From assembly GCA_002254745.1 (NCBI GenBank), contig NJED01000001.1, forward strand, positions 1 through 32,490: a stretch of 32,490 bases of DNA. The letters run 5' to 3'. A program made the translations under genes and the position numbers. Below the pieces are notes generated by a model. That model was not told where the DNA came from. It saw only the letters and a program-made list of their open reading frames with translations, and searched no databases. This DNA comes from Desulfurococcales archaeon ex4484_217_1 (GTDB lineage Archaea; Thermoproteota; Thermoprotei_A; EX4484-217-1). Positions 1 through 6,693 of the stretch are shown here, one piece after another (the first letter of the stretch is position 1; each line of letters opens with the position of its first letter).

Positions 1-11
1 AAGTTTGTGGG

Positions 12-725
12 ATGTTTTCAGATAATATGGCTAATTTAGAGAAAGACATTTTCTTCAAGAAAATAGGATTTGAGTACATTAAGTACTTTTACTCCATACC
101 TTCAACAATGGACTATGCTAAGAAAATAGCTGATAAGTATAATAGGGCCATAATTTTCTCCGAAATACAGACCAGGGGTAGAGGAAGAGCTGGGCGAATA
201 TGGTTATCGCCTCCTGGAGGAATTTGGACCACAATAACGTGGAGTATAGAGAACATGCACATGCTTAACATTTTAAGCTTGGCTATCGGTGTATCTGTAA
301 TTAAAGCACTTAGTAATGTGTTGTTGCTGAGCTTTAAACTTAAATGGCCCAATGATGTAATGTTCTCTGCAAAGAAAATTGGTGGAATACTTATTGAAAA
401 CATATTTAGAGAGAGAAAAGTTCTAAGCATTATAGGCATAGGATTAAATGTGAATAACAAAATGAAGTTCTCAGGGCTTAGCGGCGTTACGTCTAATACC
501 TTAAGGAGGAGAAATAGAGGGGAAATTATTAATTCGTGGAAGAAAGCAGACATAACCTTAGGCAGAAAAATTATCATTAAACTTAGCCAAGGAGGAATAG
601 TAGAGGGTAAAGCACTAGATATTTCTAACACAGGGGGACTATTGATTAAGGATAATAGTGGGAGAATAATTGAAGTACATATAAGCCTATATCCTAATTA
701 CTCCTCTATGTTTCAATTTGAATAA
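12..725 (+). CDS. birA: Biotin--[acetyl-CoA-carboxylase] ligase (BirA/BPL family, no DNA-binding domain)
   Basis: Cytosolic ligase that activates biotin with ATP and transfers it to the lysine of a biotin carboxyl carrier protein. Seen: the biotinoyl-AMP loop GRGRAGR at about residues 56-62, the SPPGGIW strand, KWPND at about 113-117, KKIGGILIE and GIGLNVNN, then a small beta C-terminal domain. There is no N-terminal helix-turn-helix, so it is a mono-functional BPL. Starts at 12 or at the in-frame ATG at 27 are both possible. Odd: after GVTSNT only about 20 residues lead to the C-terminal domain. The related archaeal enzyme I remember has about 25 more residues of helix there, so an in-frame internal deletion is possible and activity is not certain. 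The 3' end overlaps the convergent next gene by 39 nt. Confidence 0.9.
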   Translation: MFSDNMANLEKDIFFKKIGFEYIKYFYSIPSTMDYAKKIADKYNRAIIFSEIQTRGRGRAGRIWLSPPGGIWTTITWSIENMHMLNILSLAIGVSVIKALSNVLLLSFKLKWPNDVMFSAKKIGGILIENIFRERKVLSIIGIGLNVNNKMKFSGLSGVTSNTLRRRNRGEIINSWKKADITLGRKIIIKLSQGGIVEGKALDISNTGGLLIKDNSGRIIEVHISLYPNYSSMFQFE

Positions 726-986
726 TTCCTCTCTTATATTCTTAGCTAAGTTATAGCATCCTTCACCCTTCTCTAGTACCCCTTTGAGGATAAGAGATCT
801 AATTATTTTTGCAGGGTTCTTTACGCCTAGGATTTCGAGTTCTCTTAAAGCTAAAAATTCTCCGACCGAAATGTTCCTTATAAAGTATAATACAACTTTC
901 TTCTCGTCTTCACTAGTGATTTCTTTATCTTTCAATGTCTTCAACAATCCGCGGAAGTAGTTAAAGTTTATTTCCTTACCAGACAT
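687..986 (-). CDS. Small winged-helix-like protein, function unknown
   Basis: A 99-residue charged protein with no signal or membrane segment. Residues about 36-90 read like a winged helix: a helix (VGEFLALRELEILG), a turn, a second helix (NPAKIIRSLILKGVL), then a wing-like EKGEGCYNL and a C-terminal helix. This suggests a DNA- or protein-binding adaptor, as in many small crenarchaeal proteins. I do not recognise a named family. It is convergent with birA and shares its last 39 nt with the end of that gene, so the two C-termini are encoded antisense to each other. Function is not assigned. Confidence 0.65.
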   Translation of the reverse strand: MSGKEINFNYFRGLLKTLKDKEITSEDEKKVVLYFIRNISVGEFLALRELEILGVKNPAKIIRSLILKGVLEKGEGCYNLAKNIREELFKLKHRGVIRI

Positions 987-1025
987 AGACTGAGAAACCT
1001 CTTAACGTAGTTTTCTCCAGTTTAT

Positions 1026-1141
1026 TTACTTACTTCTAACCTTAAACCTGTAGTAGTTACGTATAAGCAGCGCTATTCCACGTCTTATAGCTTCACTTCG
1101 CGAGGAAGCATCTTTACTGAGACAACGACAACTCTTCCCAT
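1026..1141 (-). pseudogene. Broken ribbon-helix-helix (CopG/MetJ-like) regulator
   Basis: From the ATG at 1141 the minus strand encodes MGRVVVVSVKM, a typical RHH beta-strand N-terminus, but that frame stops after 18 codons. In another frame, ending at the TAA at 1026-1028, the same stretch encodes DASSRSEAIRRGIALLIRNY and a basic tail, which is the typical second helix of RHH proteins. A normal RHH protein has about 20 residues (strand end, first helix, turn) between these parts; here they are missing and the frame has changed. I read this as an internal deletion. A TATA box and inverted repeat upstream are still recognisable. It is too short to be certain, but the two halves fit one family in the right order. 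Confidence 0.6.
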
Positions 1142-1165
1142 AATTAATGCCCCGCTGAAGCGATT

Positions 1166-1200
1166 TCGAATATATTTTCGATAATGCGCATAGTATAAAA
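1166..1200 (-). promoter_or_regulatory. Promoter and candidate operator of the broken RHH gene
   Basis: On the minus strand a TATA-like CTTTTATACTA (about 1190-1200) lies roughly 25 nt upstream of an inverted repeat: TCGAA at 1166-1170, a 6-nt spacer, and TTCGA at 1177-1181. The repeat would cover the transcription start, where archaeal repressors act. Autoregulation by the former RHH protein is an inference. Confidence 0.35.
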
Positions 1201-1213
1201 GACTATTCCCTTA

Positions 1214-2176
1214 TCAATAGTACCATGTTTTTACATAGGTATGTTCGGTTAATTTAGCGTAGTTCTTATCCCTATATCCTCTGCAAACCTCTTTAAGCGG
1301 GCAGCTGTAATAGCCCAATACTTTACATTGATCACATTTAGGTAAGGGTTTAGTACAGCACTTTCTGCCTAAGGACCATAGTAGATCGTCTAGGTATAGT
1401 GGTGAAATAGAAGCTTTCATAGACAAGAACTTATACGCTTTCCTTACAGTTAGTCTTATGATTACGTCGTCTTCAAATGTTAAGTGCCTCTTAGATACTA
1501 TAAGGTTCATTAGCTTCTTACTTAAATTAACTATACCTAGCCGAAAAGCTATTCTCGTTAAGTGGTTATCTACGGGTATTTCAACGTGTTCATGGTCTCT
1601 TATCTGTATTATTTTCCTTCTCTCAAGAAACTTCACTAGTAAATATGCTTTCTTCTCTACAGGGTCTTCGTAGGCCTTGAATATTTTTAATGAGTCTACT
1701 AAGCCTCTTCCCTTTCTCTTTAAATATCCTTTACTTTCAGCTAGAAGGTTTAGTACTCTACCCTTATACAGTTTTACAAGCTTAAACCCCAAGTCCTTTA
1801 AGAGCATAGTTCTTACTTTTATATCCCAAATTTTTGCCCTTCCATAATTGAGCCATGCTTTAACATTTTCTACGGTTATTTTCGCCATATTTTGTGGCGA
1901 GAAAAACTCTGGGTTTTTCTTATACTTCGTAATACCTAGTTTGTACAGTAAGTCTGCACCATGGTATACCTTGCCGTTAACTATTTCTTCATAACTTATA
2001 CCTCTATAGCTAGTTCTATGATCTATAGCTACCATGAACATAAAATACCTCGCTATGTCCTCTAAACTCCCCTTTACCGGGTAGTAATCAGGGTTTGTGA
2101 AACTATCTAAGGGTATTTTGAGAAGCTTTAGCCTCTTATATATGTTAGCTACATGTTCCTCATTAACGTCTATCAT
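1214..2176 (-). CDS. HhH-GPD superfamily, Fe-S cluster DNA-glycosylase-like protein
   Basis: A 320-residue protein resembling endonuclease III/MutY-type base-excision enzymes. Seen: PVDNHLTRIAFRLGIV at residues 201-216 matches the VDxHxxRxxxRLG segment holding the catalytic Asp (here D203). The C-terminal cysteines C274-x6-C281-x2-C284-x7-C292-x5-C298 fit the FCL-type [4Fe-4S] cluster, with a slightly long third spacing. Odd: the glycine-rich LPGVGxKTA hairpin normally about 20 residues before the Asp is replaced by DPVEKKAYLLVKF, so the canonical lysine/hairpin is absent and substrate or chemistry may differ. The start ATG overlaps the stop of the upstream dUTPase (ATGA), so the two are probably one operon for keeping abnormal bases out of DNA. 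The family is fairly sure; the substrate is unknown. Confidence 0.7.
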   Translation of the reverse strand: MIDVNEEHVANIYKRLKLLKIPLDSFTNPDYYPVKGSLEDIARYFMFMVAIDHRTSYRGISYEEIVNGKVYHGADLLYKLGITKYKKNPEFFSPQNMAKITVENVKAWLNYGRAKIWDIKVRTMLLKDLGFKLVKLYKGRVLNLLAESKGYLKRKGRGLVDSLKIFKAYEDPVEKKAYLLVKFLERRKIIQIRDHEHVEIPVDNHLTRIAFRLGIVNLSKKLMNLIVSKRHLTFEDDVIIRLTVRKAYKFLSMKASISPLYLDDLLWSLGRKCCTKPLPKCDQCKVLGYYSCPLKEVCRGYRDKNYAKLTEHTYVKTWYY

Positions 2177-2649
2177 ATGTTTTCGCCTTTATACATGCCT
2201 GAGTAGAGCTTGTGAGGTTTTTCTACCAACTTTATGAAAACTATTTGAGCTATCCTAGCATTTTCCTCAATAATAACGCCATGTTCATTATGAACAACTA
2301 GTAATATTTCGCTTCTACCATAGTAACCAGGATCCCAAAGAGCGCATCTCACATCTACACCCATTCTCAGAAGCGTTGATCGGGGAAAACACAGTCCTAT
2401 AGCATCTTCCGGTACCTTTATTATTTCATTAATTAAGATCTTATATGCTCCCTTACTCAAATGCCATTTTCCATTTTTCTTAGGTACTTCTTGAACTTTC
2501 GATATTCTCCTATAATCGATACCTAGATATCCGCTTGATATTAGCTTAAAGATTTTATATACAGTTAAGTCTATTCCTGCTGGTTGTAGCTGTTTTTCAC
2601 TAAAAAGGTTTTTTATATATTTCAGTACTTGAAACCCAGGCATAGCCAT
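2173..2649 (-). CDS. dut: Deoxyuridine triphosphatase, archaeal dCTP deaminase-like family
   Basis: Predicted to hydrolyse dUTP to dUMP, limiting uracil in DNA and supplying the dTMP precursor. Seen: QPAGIDLTV near the N-terminus, CFPRSTLLRMGVDV (substrate Ser/Arg region), ALWDPGYYGRSE (Asp of the active site) and ENARIAQIVFIKL at the C-terminus. The Glu that performs deamination in true dCTP deaminases (LEF in the E. coli enzyme) is replaced within LLVVHN, which favours dUTPase over deaminase. The length of 158 residues suits the archaeal dUTPase subfamily. The ATG at 2649 has an AGGTGA motif 7 nt upstream. It is translationally coupled to the glycosylase-like gene downstream. Confidence 0.85.
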   Translation of the reverse strand: MAMPGFQVLKYIKNLFSEKQLQPAGIDLTVYKIFKLISSGYLGIDYRRISKVQEVPKKNGKWHLSKGAYKILINEIIKVPEDAIGLCFPRSTLLRMGVDVRCALWDPGYYGRSEILLVVHNEHGVIIEENARIAQIVFIKLVEKPHKLYSGMYKGENI

Positions 2650-2718
2650 TACGTAGTCACCTGAGGATACGGAAGGAGGATATTGTTTAATATTCTATTC
2701 TAACATTTCTTTGAGGGT

Positions 2719-2773
2719 AAACTTTAAATGTTATAGGGGGGTAATCCCCCAAGAGGGGGGGTGTTAGGGGGCG
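2719..2773 (+). promoter_or_regulatory. Promoter and G/C-tract leader of the pyruvoyl decarboxylase gene
   Basis: A TATA-like ACTTTAAATG (2721-2730) is followed by G6 (2736-2741), TAAT, C5 (2746-2750), AAGA, G7 (2755-2761), TGTTA and G5 (2767-2771) just before the ATG at 2774. The C tract can pair with either flanking G tract in a 4-nt-loop hairpin, or with the last G tract, which is the only Shine-Dalgarno candidate. A start about 25 nt below the TATA box would fall near 2750, so the mRNA may carry only the last two G tracts and part of the C tract. Confidence 0.5.
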
Positions 2774-3160
2774 ATGACGGAACTCGTAGCTTTGCAAAGA
2801 AGAGTCTCTGTGCCGAAGGTTGTTGGTAAACACGTTTATGGAGAGCTTTACGACTGTGATGCTGAGCTCCTCAGAAACGAGGAAATGCTGAAGGATATCG
2901 TTATTGAGGCTACAAGAATAGGCAACATGACGCTACTTGATGTTAAATCTTGGAAGATTGGTGATGGAGTAAGCATAGTTGCTATAGTTCTTGAAAGCCA
3001 CATAGCTGTTCATACATGGCCTGAGTTCAGTTTTGCAACAGTTGATGTTTACTCTTGCGGAGAACATACAGAACCAGAGGCAGCTTTTCACTACATAGCT
3101 TCAAGTTTAAAAGCTAGGAAAGTCATTAGAGGCTATGTTGACCGCTCGTATCGGGGATGA
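2774..3160 (+). CDS. Pyruvoyl-dependent decarboxylase proenzyme (AdoMet or arginine decarboxylase, SpeD family)
   Basis: Polyamine biosynthesis enzyme that cleaves itself and turns the new N-terminal serine into a pyruvoyl cofactor. Seen in 128 residues: VVGKHVYGELYD at the N-terminus, the processing site ES-HIAVHTWPE (cleavage before S75, His80) and the catalytic cysteine C95 in DVYSCGEH. Crenarchaea carry two close paralogues of this fold, one acting on S-adenosylmethionine and one recruited to decarboxylate arginine to agmatine. From memory the VVGKHVYG start and the VDRSYRG end look nearer the arginine form, but I cannot separate them safely, so no gene symbol is given. It is monocistronic, with its own promoter and a T-rich terminator. 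Confidence 0.88.
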   Translation: MTELVALQRRVSVPKVVGKHVYGELYDCDAELLRNEEMLKDIVIEATRIGNMTLLDVKSWKIGDGVSIVAIVLESHIAVHTWPEFSFATVDVYSCGEHTEPEAAFHYIASSLKARKVIRGYVDRSYRG

Positions 3161-3200
3161 GTATTACTTTACCAATACTCGTTGAGCTCAATTATTTTTT
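3159..3200 (+). terminator. Hairpins and T-run ending the decarboxylase gene
   Basis: A 7-bp stem, GAGTATT (3159-3165) with AATACTC (3174-3180), begins inside the stop codon. A perfect 10-bp palindrome TTGAGCTCAA (3182-3191) follows, and then a T-rich ATTATTTTTT run ending at 3200. Archaeal termination depends mainly on such T-runs on the coding strand. The next gene is convergent and ends 9 nt beyond. Confidence 0.6.
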
Positions 3201-3208
3201 AAGCTAGC

Positions 3209-3640
3209 CTACTCGCCTAGAAGCTTCTTGACCTTGCTCAGATAACGTGCCGTTTTAACTACTTTAGGAGAAACTTCTATTACATCCCCCTTGTATATTA
3301 CGTAATGTTTAATTGCTATTCCTGGAACAAGCTTTAAACACTCCTCAACCATCATGTGTAATTGTACACAATGGGGGCTACCATCTACTGTTAAAACCAC
3401 TATTTCATGAGGCCCACAAGTTTTCATCATTGTAGCTAGTTTAAAACCTACCATATTCATATGTTCTTCTTCTAAACACACTGCTAAAGGTACGCGGCTC
3501 TTAGAGAAAGTTTCTAATATTTCCGGATGTTCGTCTCTTAAGCAAGTACCGTAAATGAGTATTTTCCTAAGTTTCCTTATCATACGTGAACAAGCATTTA
3601 CATGTATAAGTTTCCTAAAGAGTATAGTCTTTCCAGACAT
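3209..3640 (-). CDS. Conserved archaeal-type Cys/His-rich small protein, function unknown
   Basis: A 143-residue soluble protein. Conserved-looking segments are IYGTCLRDEHPEILETF, AVCLEEEHMNMVGFKL, MMKTCGPHEIVVLTVDGSPH and CVQLHMMVEE. The cysteines and histidines in these motifs could bind a metal or an Fe-S cluster, and the alternating hydrophobic strand IVVLTVDGS followed by a helix suggests an alpha/beta fold. I do not recognise the family by name. It is divergent from the geranylgeranyl-reductase-like gene (74 nt apart) and convergent with the decarboxylase. The start ATG at 3640 gives MSGKTILFRK; the core begins about residue 25, so a shorter product is possible. Confidence 0.6.
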   Translation of the reverse strand: MSGKTILFRKLIHVNACSRMIRKLRKILIYGTCLRDEHPEILETFSKSRVPLAVCLEEEHMNMVGFKLATMMKTCGPHEIVVLTVDGSPHCVQLHMMVEECLKLVPGIAIKHYVIYKGDVIEVSPKVVKTARYLSKVKKLLGE

Positions 3641-3713
3641 AACATATACCTACATATTAATTCTAAGTAAAATACATTAAACGTAACCTATTTTAAATAT
3701 CATGTGAAATCCC

Positions 3714-4913
3714 ATGAGAAAGCATTACGATATTATCATTGTAGGTGCCGGTTCTGCCGCATTATTGTTTCTAAATTTTCTTAAAGACCATTTTGATGTA
3801 GCAGTCTTTGAGGAACAAAGCAACGTGGGGTTAAGGAGACATTGCACAGGAATAGTTAGTCATAGAGTATTAAGTATTGTAGGTAAGGTTGCCCGTAGAA
3901 GCGTTGTTAATGAATTTAATAGACTAAATATCATGGTGGAGTCAGGCGCTAAAGTAACGGTAATTCCGAGTAACCCTGTTTATGTTTTAGACAGAGTAAA
4001 ATACTTGAGAGAACTGTTTTACAGAGTTCAGAATAAGTTTGAATTTTATTTCGCTAGTAAAGTAACAAACGTGAGATTTAATGGAAAAAAGATTAAACCA
4101 TGTGTGTTACTCGGTAATAGGATCATTTGTGGCAATATTGTAGTGAATGCTGAAGGAGCTATGCATAGAATAAGGAAGAGCATATTTAAAAATAGTATTA
4201 TGAGAAAAGCTAAAGTTTATGGTATTCAAATAGACTGCATAGGAAAAACACCACACATAGACGAATTCACAGTAGTGTTTTCTGATAAGTACTCTAAAGG
4301 TTTTTTCGGATGGATAGTTCCACTTGATGAGAGCCATGTAAGAATAGGAATAGGCGGAGAAAATGTGAACCAAAATATTTTAAACTCCTTTATCGACTTT
4401 GTAAATTCTAAAGGAATAGTTTATGTAAAAGAAAAAGGGAAACCTTTTGGAGGCATAATATTGAAGAACCCTCCTTACTGGAAAGATCACTACAAGAAAG
4501 TAGTGATGTTAGGTGATTCAGCTTTCCATGTAAAACCGCTAACCGGTGGCGGTTTATACGTGCATGCATTGTTTGGAAGGGAACTGGCTAATTTAATTAA
4601 TATGGAATTTAGTGATGTAGAGGATTTACTTAGTAAGTATGAAAGACGTACGGCGAGGTTAAGGTTAAAATTAAAGATCCAAGGAGTAATCTCTCAAGTA
4701 TTCCATGAGCTATCGTTAAAAGAGAAAGAGAAGATAATTAAGTCTATTGGTGAAAACGTTGAGATGAAAGATGTTGATTACGACTACCATGAAAAGCTCC
4801 TAGAAACAATTCTTCTTAGAAAAACTAGTCTTGCATATAATGTTTTACGTACAGCTTTAACTGTGAAAAACATCAAAAACTTGGTTTATAGCTTAAAAAT
4901 ATTCCTTCAATAA
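3714..4913 (+). CDS. Geranylgeranyl reductase family FAD-dependent oxidoreductase
   Basis: Flavoprotein of the group that saturates isoprenoid chains, in archaea those of membrane ether lipids. Seen in 399 residues: an N-terminal dinucleotide-binding fold IIIVGAGSAALL with the acidic end of strand 2 (VAVFEE), the RRHCTGIVSHRVLS segment typical of the family, NAEGA, the FFGWIVPL substrate-side strand, and the second FAD motif GDSAFHVKPLTGGGLY about residues 264-279. The C-terminal helices vary in this family. Other FAD monooxygenase-like dehydrogenases share this layout, so lipid saturation is inferred from the family rather than shown. The 3' end overlaps the convergent SpoIIM-like gene by 41 nt. 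Confidence 0.82.
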   Translation: MRKHYDIIIVGAGSAALLFLNFLKDHFDVAVFEEQSNVGLRRHCTGIVSHRVLSIVGKVARRSVVNEFNRLNIMVESGAKVTVIPSNPVYVLDRVKYLRELFYRVQNKFEFYFASKVTNVRFNGKKIKPCVLLGNRIICGNIVVNAEGAMHRIRKSIFKNSIMRKAKVYGIQIDCIGKTPHIDEFTVVFSDKYSKGFFGWIVPLDESHVRIGIGGENVNQNILNSFIDFVNSKGIVYVKEKGKPFGGIILKNPPYWKDHYKKVVMLGDSAFHVKPLTGGGLYVHALFGRELANLINMEFSDVEDLLSKYERRTARLRLKLKIQGVISQVFHELSLKEKEKIIKSIGENVEMKDVDYDYHEKLLETILLRKTSLAYNVLRTALTVKNIKNLVYSLKIFLQ

Positions 4914-5478
4914 TACAGGATGAAATAGTTGCTAAGTAACTTGTCACGATAATCCCTATGATACCCGTGATTATTAGTACAACACTTATATTTCCCAGGG
5001 GTCTGTTTTTCATTTTTGAAAATATTATTTGAAATAAGCCGCTTTCGATAAGAGATATTGATATTAAATCACCTACAGTTACGGGTATGTACATTACTAG
5101 AATAAGCCTCATTACATACTCTGAAGTTCCTATGAACAAGCCCTCTATAAAATATGTAAAGGCAACATACGGTGGTAATAAGGCTGTTATAAGCTCAGAT
5201 AGGGATCTAAGAAAGCCTATGACTATGATTAGTAAGGTAGCTTCAAGGGTTTTTTCATTAAACCATAGATTTGATGCTTCCTGACATAGCTTTGTTAGAG
5301 GGCTTTCCTCAATACTTTTAATAGCTGGTTCTAGAACTTCATGAGCGTATGTTGGGTTTGTAGCAGCTATTGATACGCCAAATAGTAAGGTACTGGAATA
5401 TGTAACTATAAGAATTACAGGTAAAATTTTTGCTAGGTATTCGTGCTCTATACGTATGCTGTACTCTGTAGTACTCAT
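4873..5478 (-). CDS. SpoIIM-like (DUF95) polytopic membrane protein
   Basis: A 201-residue integral membrane protein with about five hydrophobic helices: about 16-36, 78-95, 98-118, 124-145 and 163-190. The pattern of one N-terminal helix, a soluble loop (ATNPTYAHEVLEPAIKSIEE), then a bundle rich in Gly, Ser and Pro (VAFTYFIEGLFIGTSE) resembles the archaeal stage II sporulation protein M-like family. Those proteins are often found near transporters and have no settled function outside sporulation. The call is from topology and general feel only. The last 41 nt run antisense to the end of the flavoprotein gene. Confidence 0.5.
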   Translation of the reverse strand: MSTTEYSIRIEHEYLAKILPVILIVTYSSTLLFGVSIAATNPTYAHEVLEPAIKSIEESPLTKLCQEASNLWFNEKTLEATLLIIVIGFLRSLSELITALLPPYVAFTYFIEGLFIGTSEYVMRLILVMYIPVTVGDLISISLIESGLFQIIFSKMKNRPLGNISVVLIITGIIGIIVTSYLATISSCIIEGIFLSYKPSF

Positions 5479-5593
5479 CTCTCAACCCTTGATACAGACT
5501 GTGCAGAGCTTTGACAGCTATGGAATATATGGACATAGGGAATATTTTTACCTGTCTATATTACTTTAACTAAGAGGTTTATGGCGATTCAAG

Positions 5594-5857
5594 TTGGGAA
5601 AGAAAAATGCTAAGTGCGAAATATGTGAGGAACTTGAGGCTGTACATATTTGTAAAATTTGTGGGAGATGCGTTTGCTCAGAACATTTTAATGCTAAGAG
5701 GAGAATATGCGTTGTCTGTGAAGAAAGTTTATGCGAAATATGTAGAAAATACTTAGCCATAGGTTCATGCACTAAATGCGGTAGAATAGTTTGCGAAAAA
5801 TGTTCTAGACAATTAGATCCTGTTAGGCTAGTATGCATTCTATGTTATGGTAAGTAG
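5594..5857 (+). CDS. Tandem cross-brace zinc-binding protein (16 cysteines)
   Basis: An 87-residue protein with 16 cysteines that splits into two copies of one module. Copy 1 uses C8, C11, C20, C23, C28, H31, C39, C42. Copy 2 uses C47, C50, C59, C62, C67, C70, C81, C84. The spacings C-x2-C-x8-C-x2-C-x4-C-x2-(C/H)-x7-10-C-x2-C agree, so each copy should bind two zinc ions in a B-box/RING-like cross-brace. Extra Cys26 lies in copy 1. Such domains bind proteins or nucleic acids; E3 ligase activity is not implied. TTG at 5594 is the only usable start in frame; the ATG at 5581 is in another frame and stops after 10 codons. Confidence 0.72.
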   Translation: MGKKNAKCEICEELEAVHICKICGRCVCSEHFNAKRRICVVCEESLCEICRKYLAIGSCTKCGRIVCEKCSRQLDPVRLVCILCYGK

Positions 5858-5871
5858 TAGTCGAGTTGCAG

Positions 5872-6108
5872 TTAGCTCTCTTGCTTTCCTAAGTTTTCAA
5901 GAATACTCTTTAAATACTCAACATTCTTTTCATGTTTTGAACTTCGTCTCCTATCAACATATATTCCTAGTTTTTTCGCTAAATTTAGCGTTATACCTGC
6001 TTCTTTAAGTTCAGGTAAGCTAAAGCCTCTTCCCTTCCTCCATTTTGGCGTTGTTTTTCCCCTACTTATTAGTCTAGGTGTTTTAACTAATGGTCTATGC
6101 TTCTCCAT
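5872..6108 (-). CDS. rpl13e: 50S ribosomal protein L13e
   Basis: Small basic protein of the archaeal/eukaryotic large ribosomal subunit, absent from bacteria and present in Crenarchaeota. Seen: PRLISRGKTTPKWRKGRGFS followed by LPELKEAGI, which is the L13e signature, then a helical C-terminal half ending EYLKSILENLGKQES. I chose the ATG at 6108 because GGGGTG lies 6 nt upstream; a GTG at 6117 is also in frame. The gene follows the Lrp-family gene by about 12 nt and is probably cotranscribed with it. It is convergent with the zinc protein gene, 14 nt away. Confidence 0.9.
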   Translation of the reverse strand: MEKHRPLVKTPRLISRGKTTPKWRKGRGFSLPELKEAGITLNLAKKLGIYVDRRRSSKHEKNVEYLKSILENLGKQES

Positions 6109-6120
6109 TAACAGCACCCC

Positions 6121-6570
6121 TTAGGGAACCTTAAGTTTAAAGTTTTCTTTTACTACATTTAATGCTATACTCGTATTAGTACTTAGGACATAGGGTTTCG
6201 AAAGTAAGTTTTTAATAAACTTATTTAGCTCCCCTATATTTCTAAATTTCGCGACAACTATTACGTCAAACTCTCCAGTAACATCATAGACTGCACATAC
6301 GTTCGGATACCTGGCTACTTCACGTTCAACATCTATTATGTGTTTTCCATCAACCTTTACCAGTATCAGTGCCGTTACATCATATCCTACCTTTGAGAAA
6401 TCCACTTGTACTGTAAAATCTCTTATAATACCCTGCCCTATTAGCTTCCTTATTCTGTTATATACTGTACCAACCGATACACCTAAACTTCTAGCTAGTT
6501 TCCTATACGTTATCCTGGGATTATCGATGAGCTCGTTTATTATCTTCTTATCTAGCTCGTCCAGCACCAT
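6121..6570 (-). CDS. Lrp/AsnC-family transcriptional regulator
   Basis: Two-domain regulator: an N-terminal helix-turn-helix (LDELDKKIINELIDNPRITY, then RKLARSLGVSVGTVYNRIRKL at about 21-41) and a C-terminal RAM/ligand domain (VTALILVKVDGKHII, YDVTGEFDVIVVAKF, LSTNTSIALNVV). Members form dimers to octamers and often bind amino acids. The ATG at 6570 is preferred because AGGAG lies 8 nt upstream; a GTG at 6579 is also in frame. The gene starts divergently from the DUF211 gene, and the 120-nt gap holds an 8-bp perfect inverted repeat that could be its operator. It precedes rpl13e in the same direction. Confidence 0.9.
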   Translation of the reverse strand: MVLDELDKKIINELIDNPRITYRKLARSLGVSVGTVYNRIRKLIGQGIIRDFTVQVDFSKVGYDVTALILVKVDGKHIIDVEREVARYPNVCAVYDVTGEFDVIVVAKFRNIGELNKFIKNLLSKPYVLSTNTSIALNVVKENFKLKVP

Positions 6571-6636
6571 TAGAGACACTCCTATCTCTGGAGTTCTAAA
6601 TTCACATAAATGTTTTATGTTCTTATTTTTATTAAT

Positions 6637-6682
6637 GTTTATAAGGAAAAGAGCCCACTATAGTAGTTATAGTGGAGGGTGA
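6637..6682 (+). promoter_or_regulatory. DUF211 promoter with perfect inverted repeat at the start site
   Basis: A TATA-like GTTTATAAGG (6637-6646) is followed by CCACTATA (6655-6662), a 5-nt spacer, and its exact complement TATAGTGG (6668-6675). The predicted start, about 25 nt below the TATA box, falls inside the repeat. GGAGGGTGA (6674-6682) then serves as ribosome site for the ATG at 6694. The position suits repression, perhaps by the divergent Lrp protein. Confidence 0.5.
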
Positions 6683-6693
6683 AGCAGGGGTAT

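Noticed and set aside
113..631. 172-codon open frame on the minus strand
   Set aside because: Entirely antisense to birA, hydrophobic without domain logic and no Shine-Dalgarno; the plus-strand gene has clear catalytic motifs.
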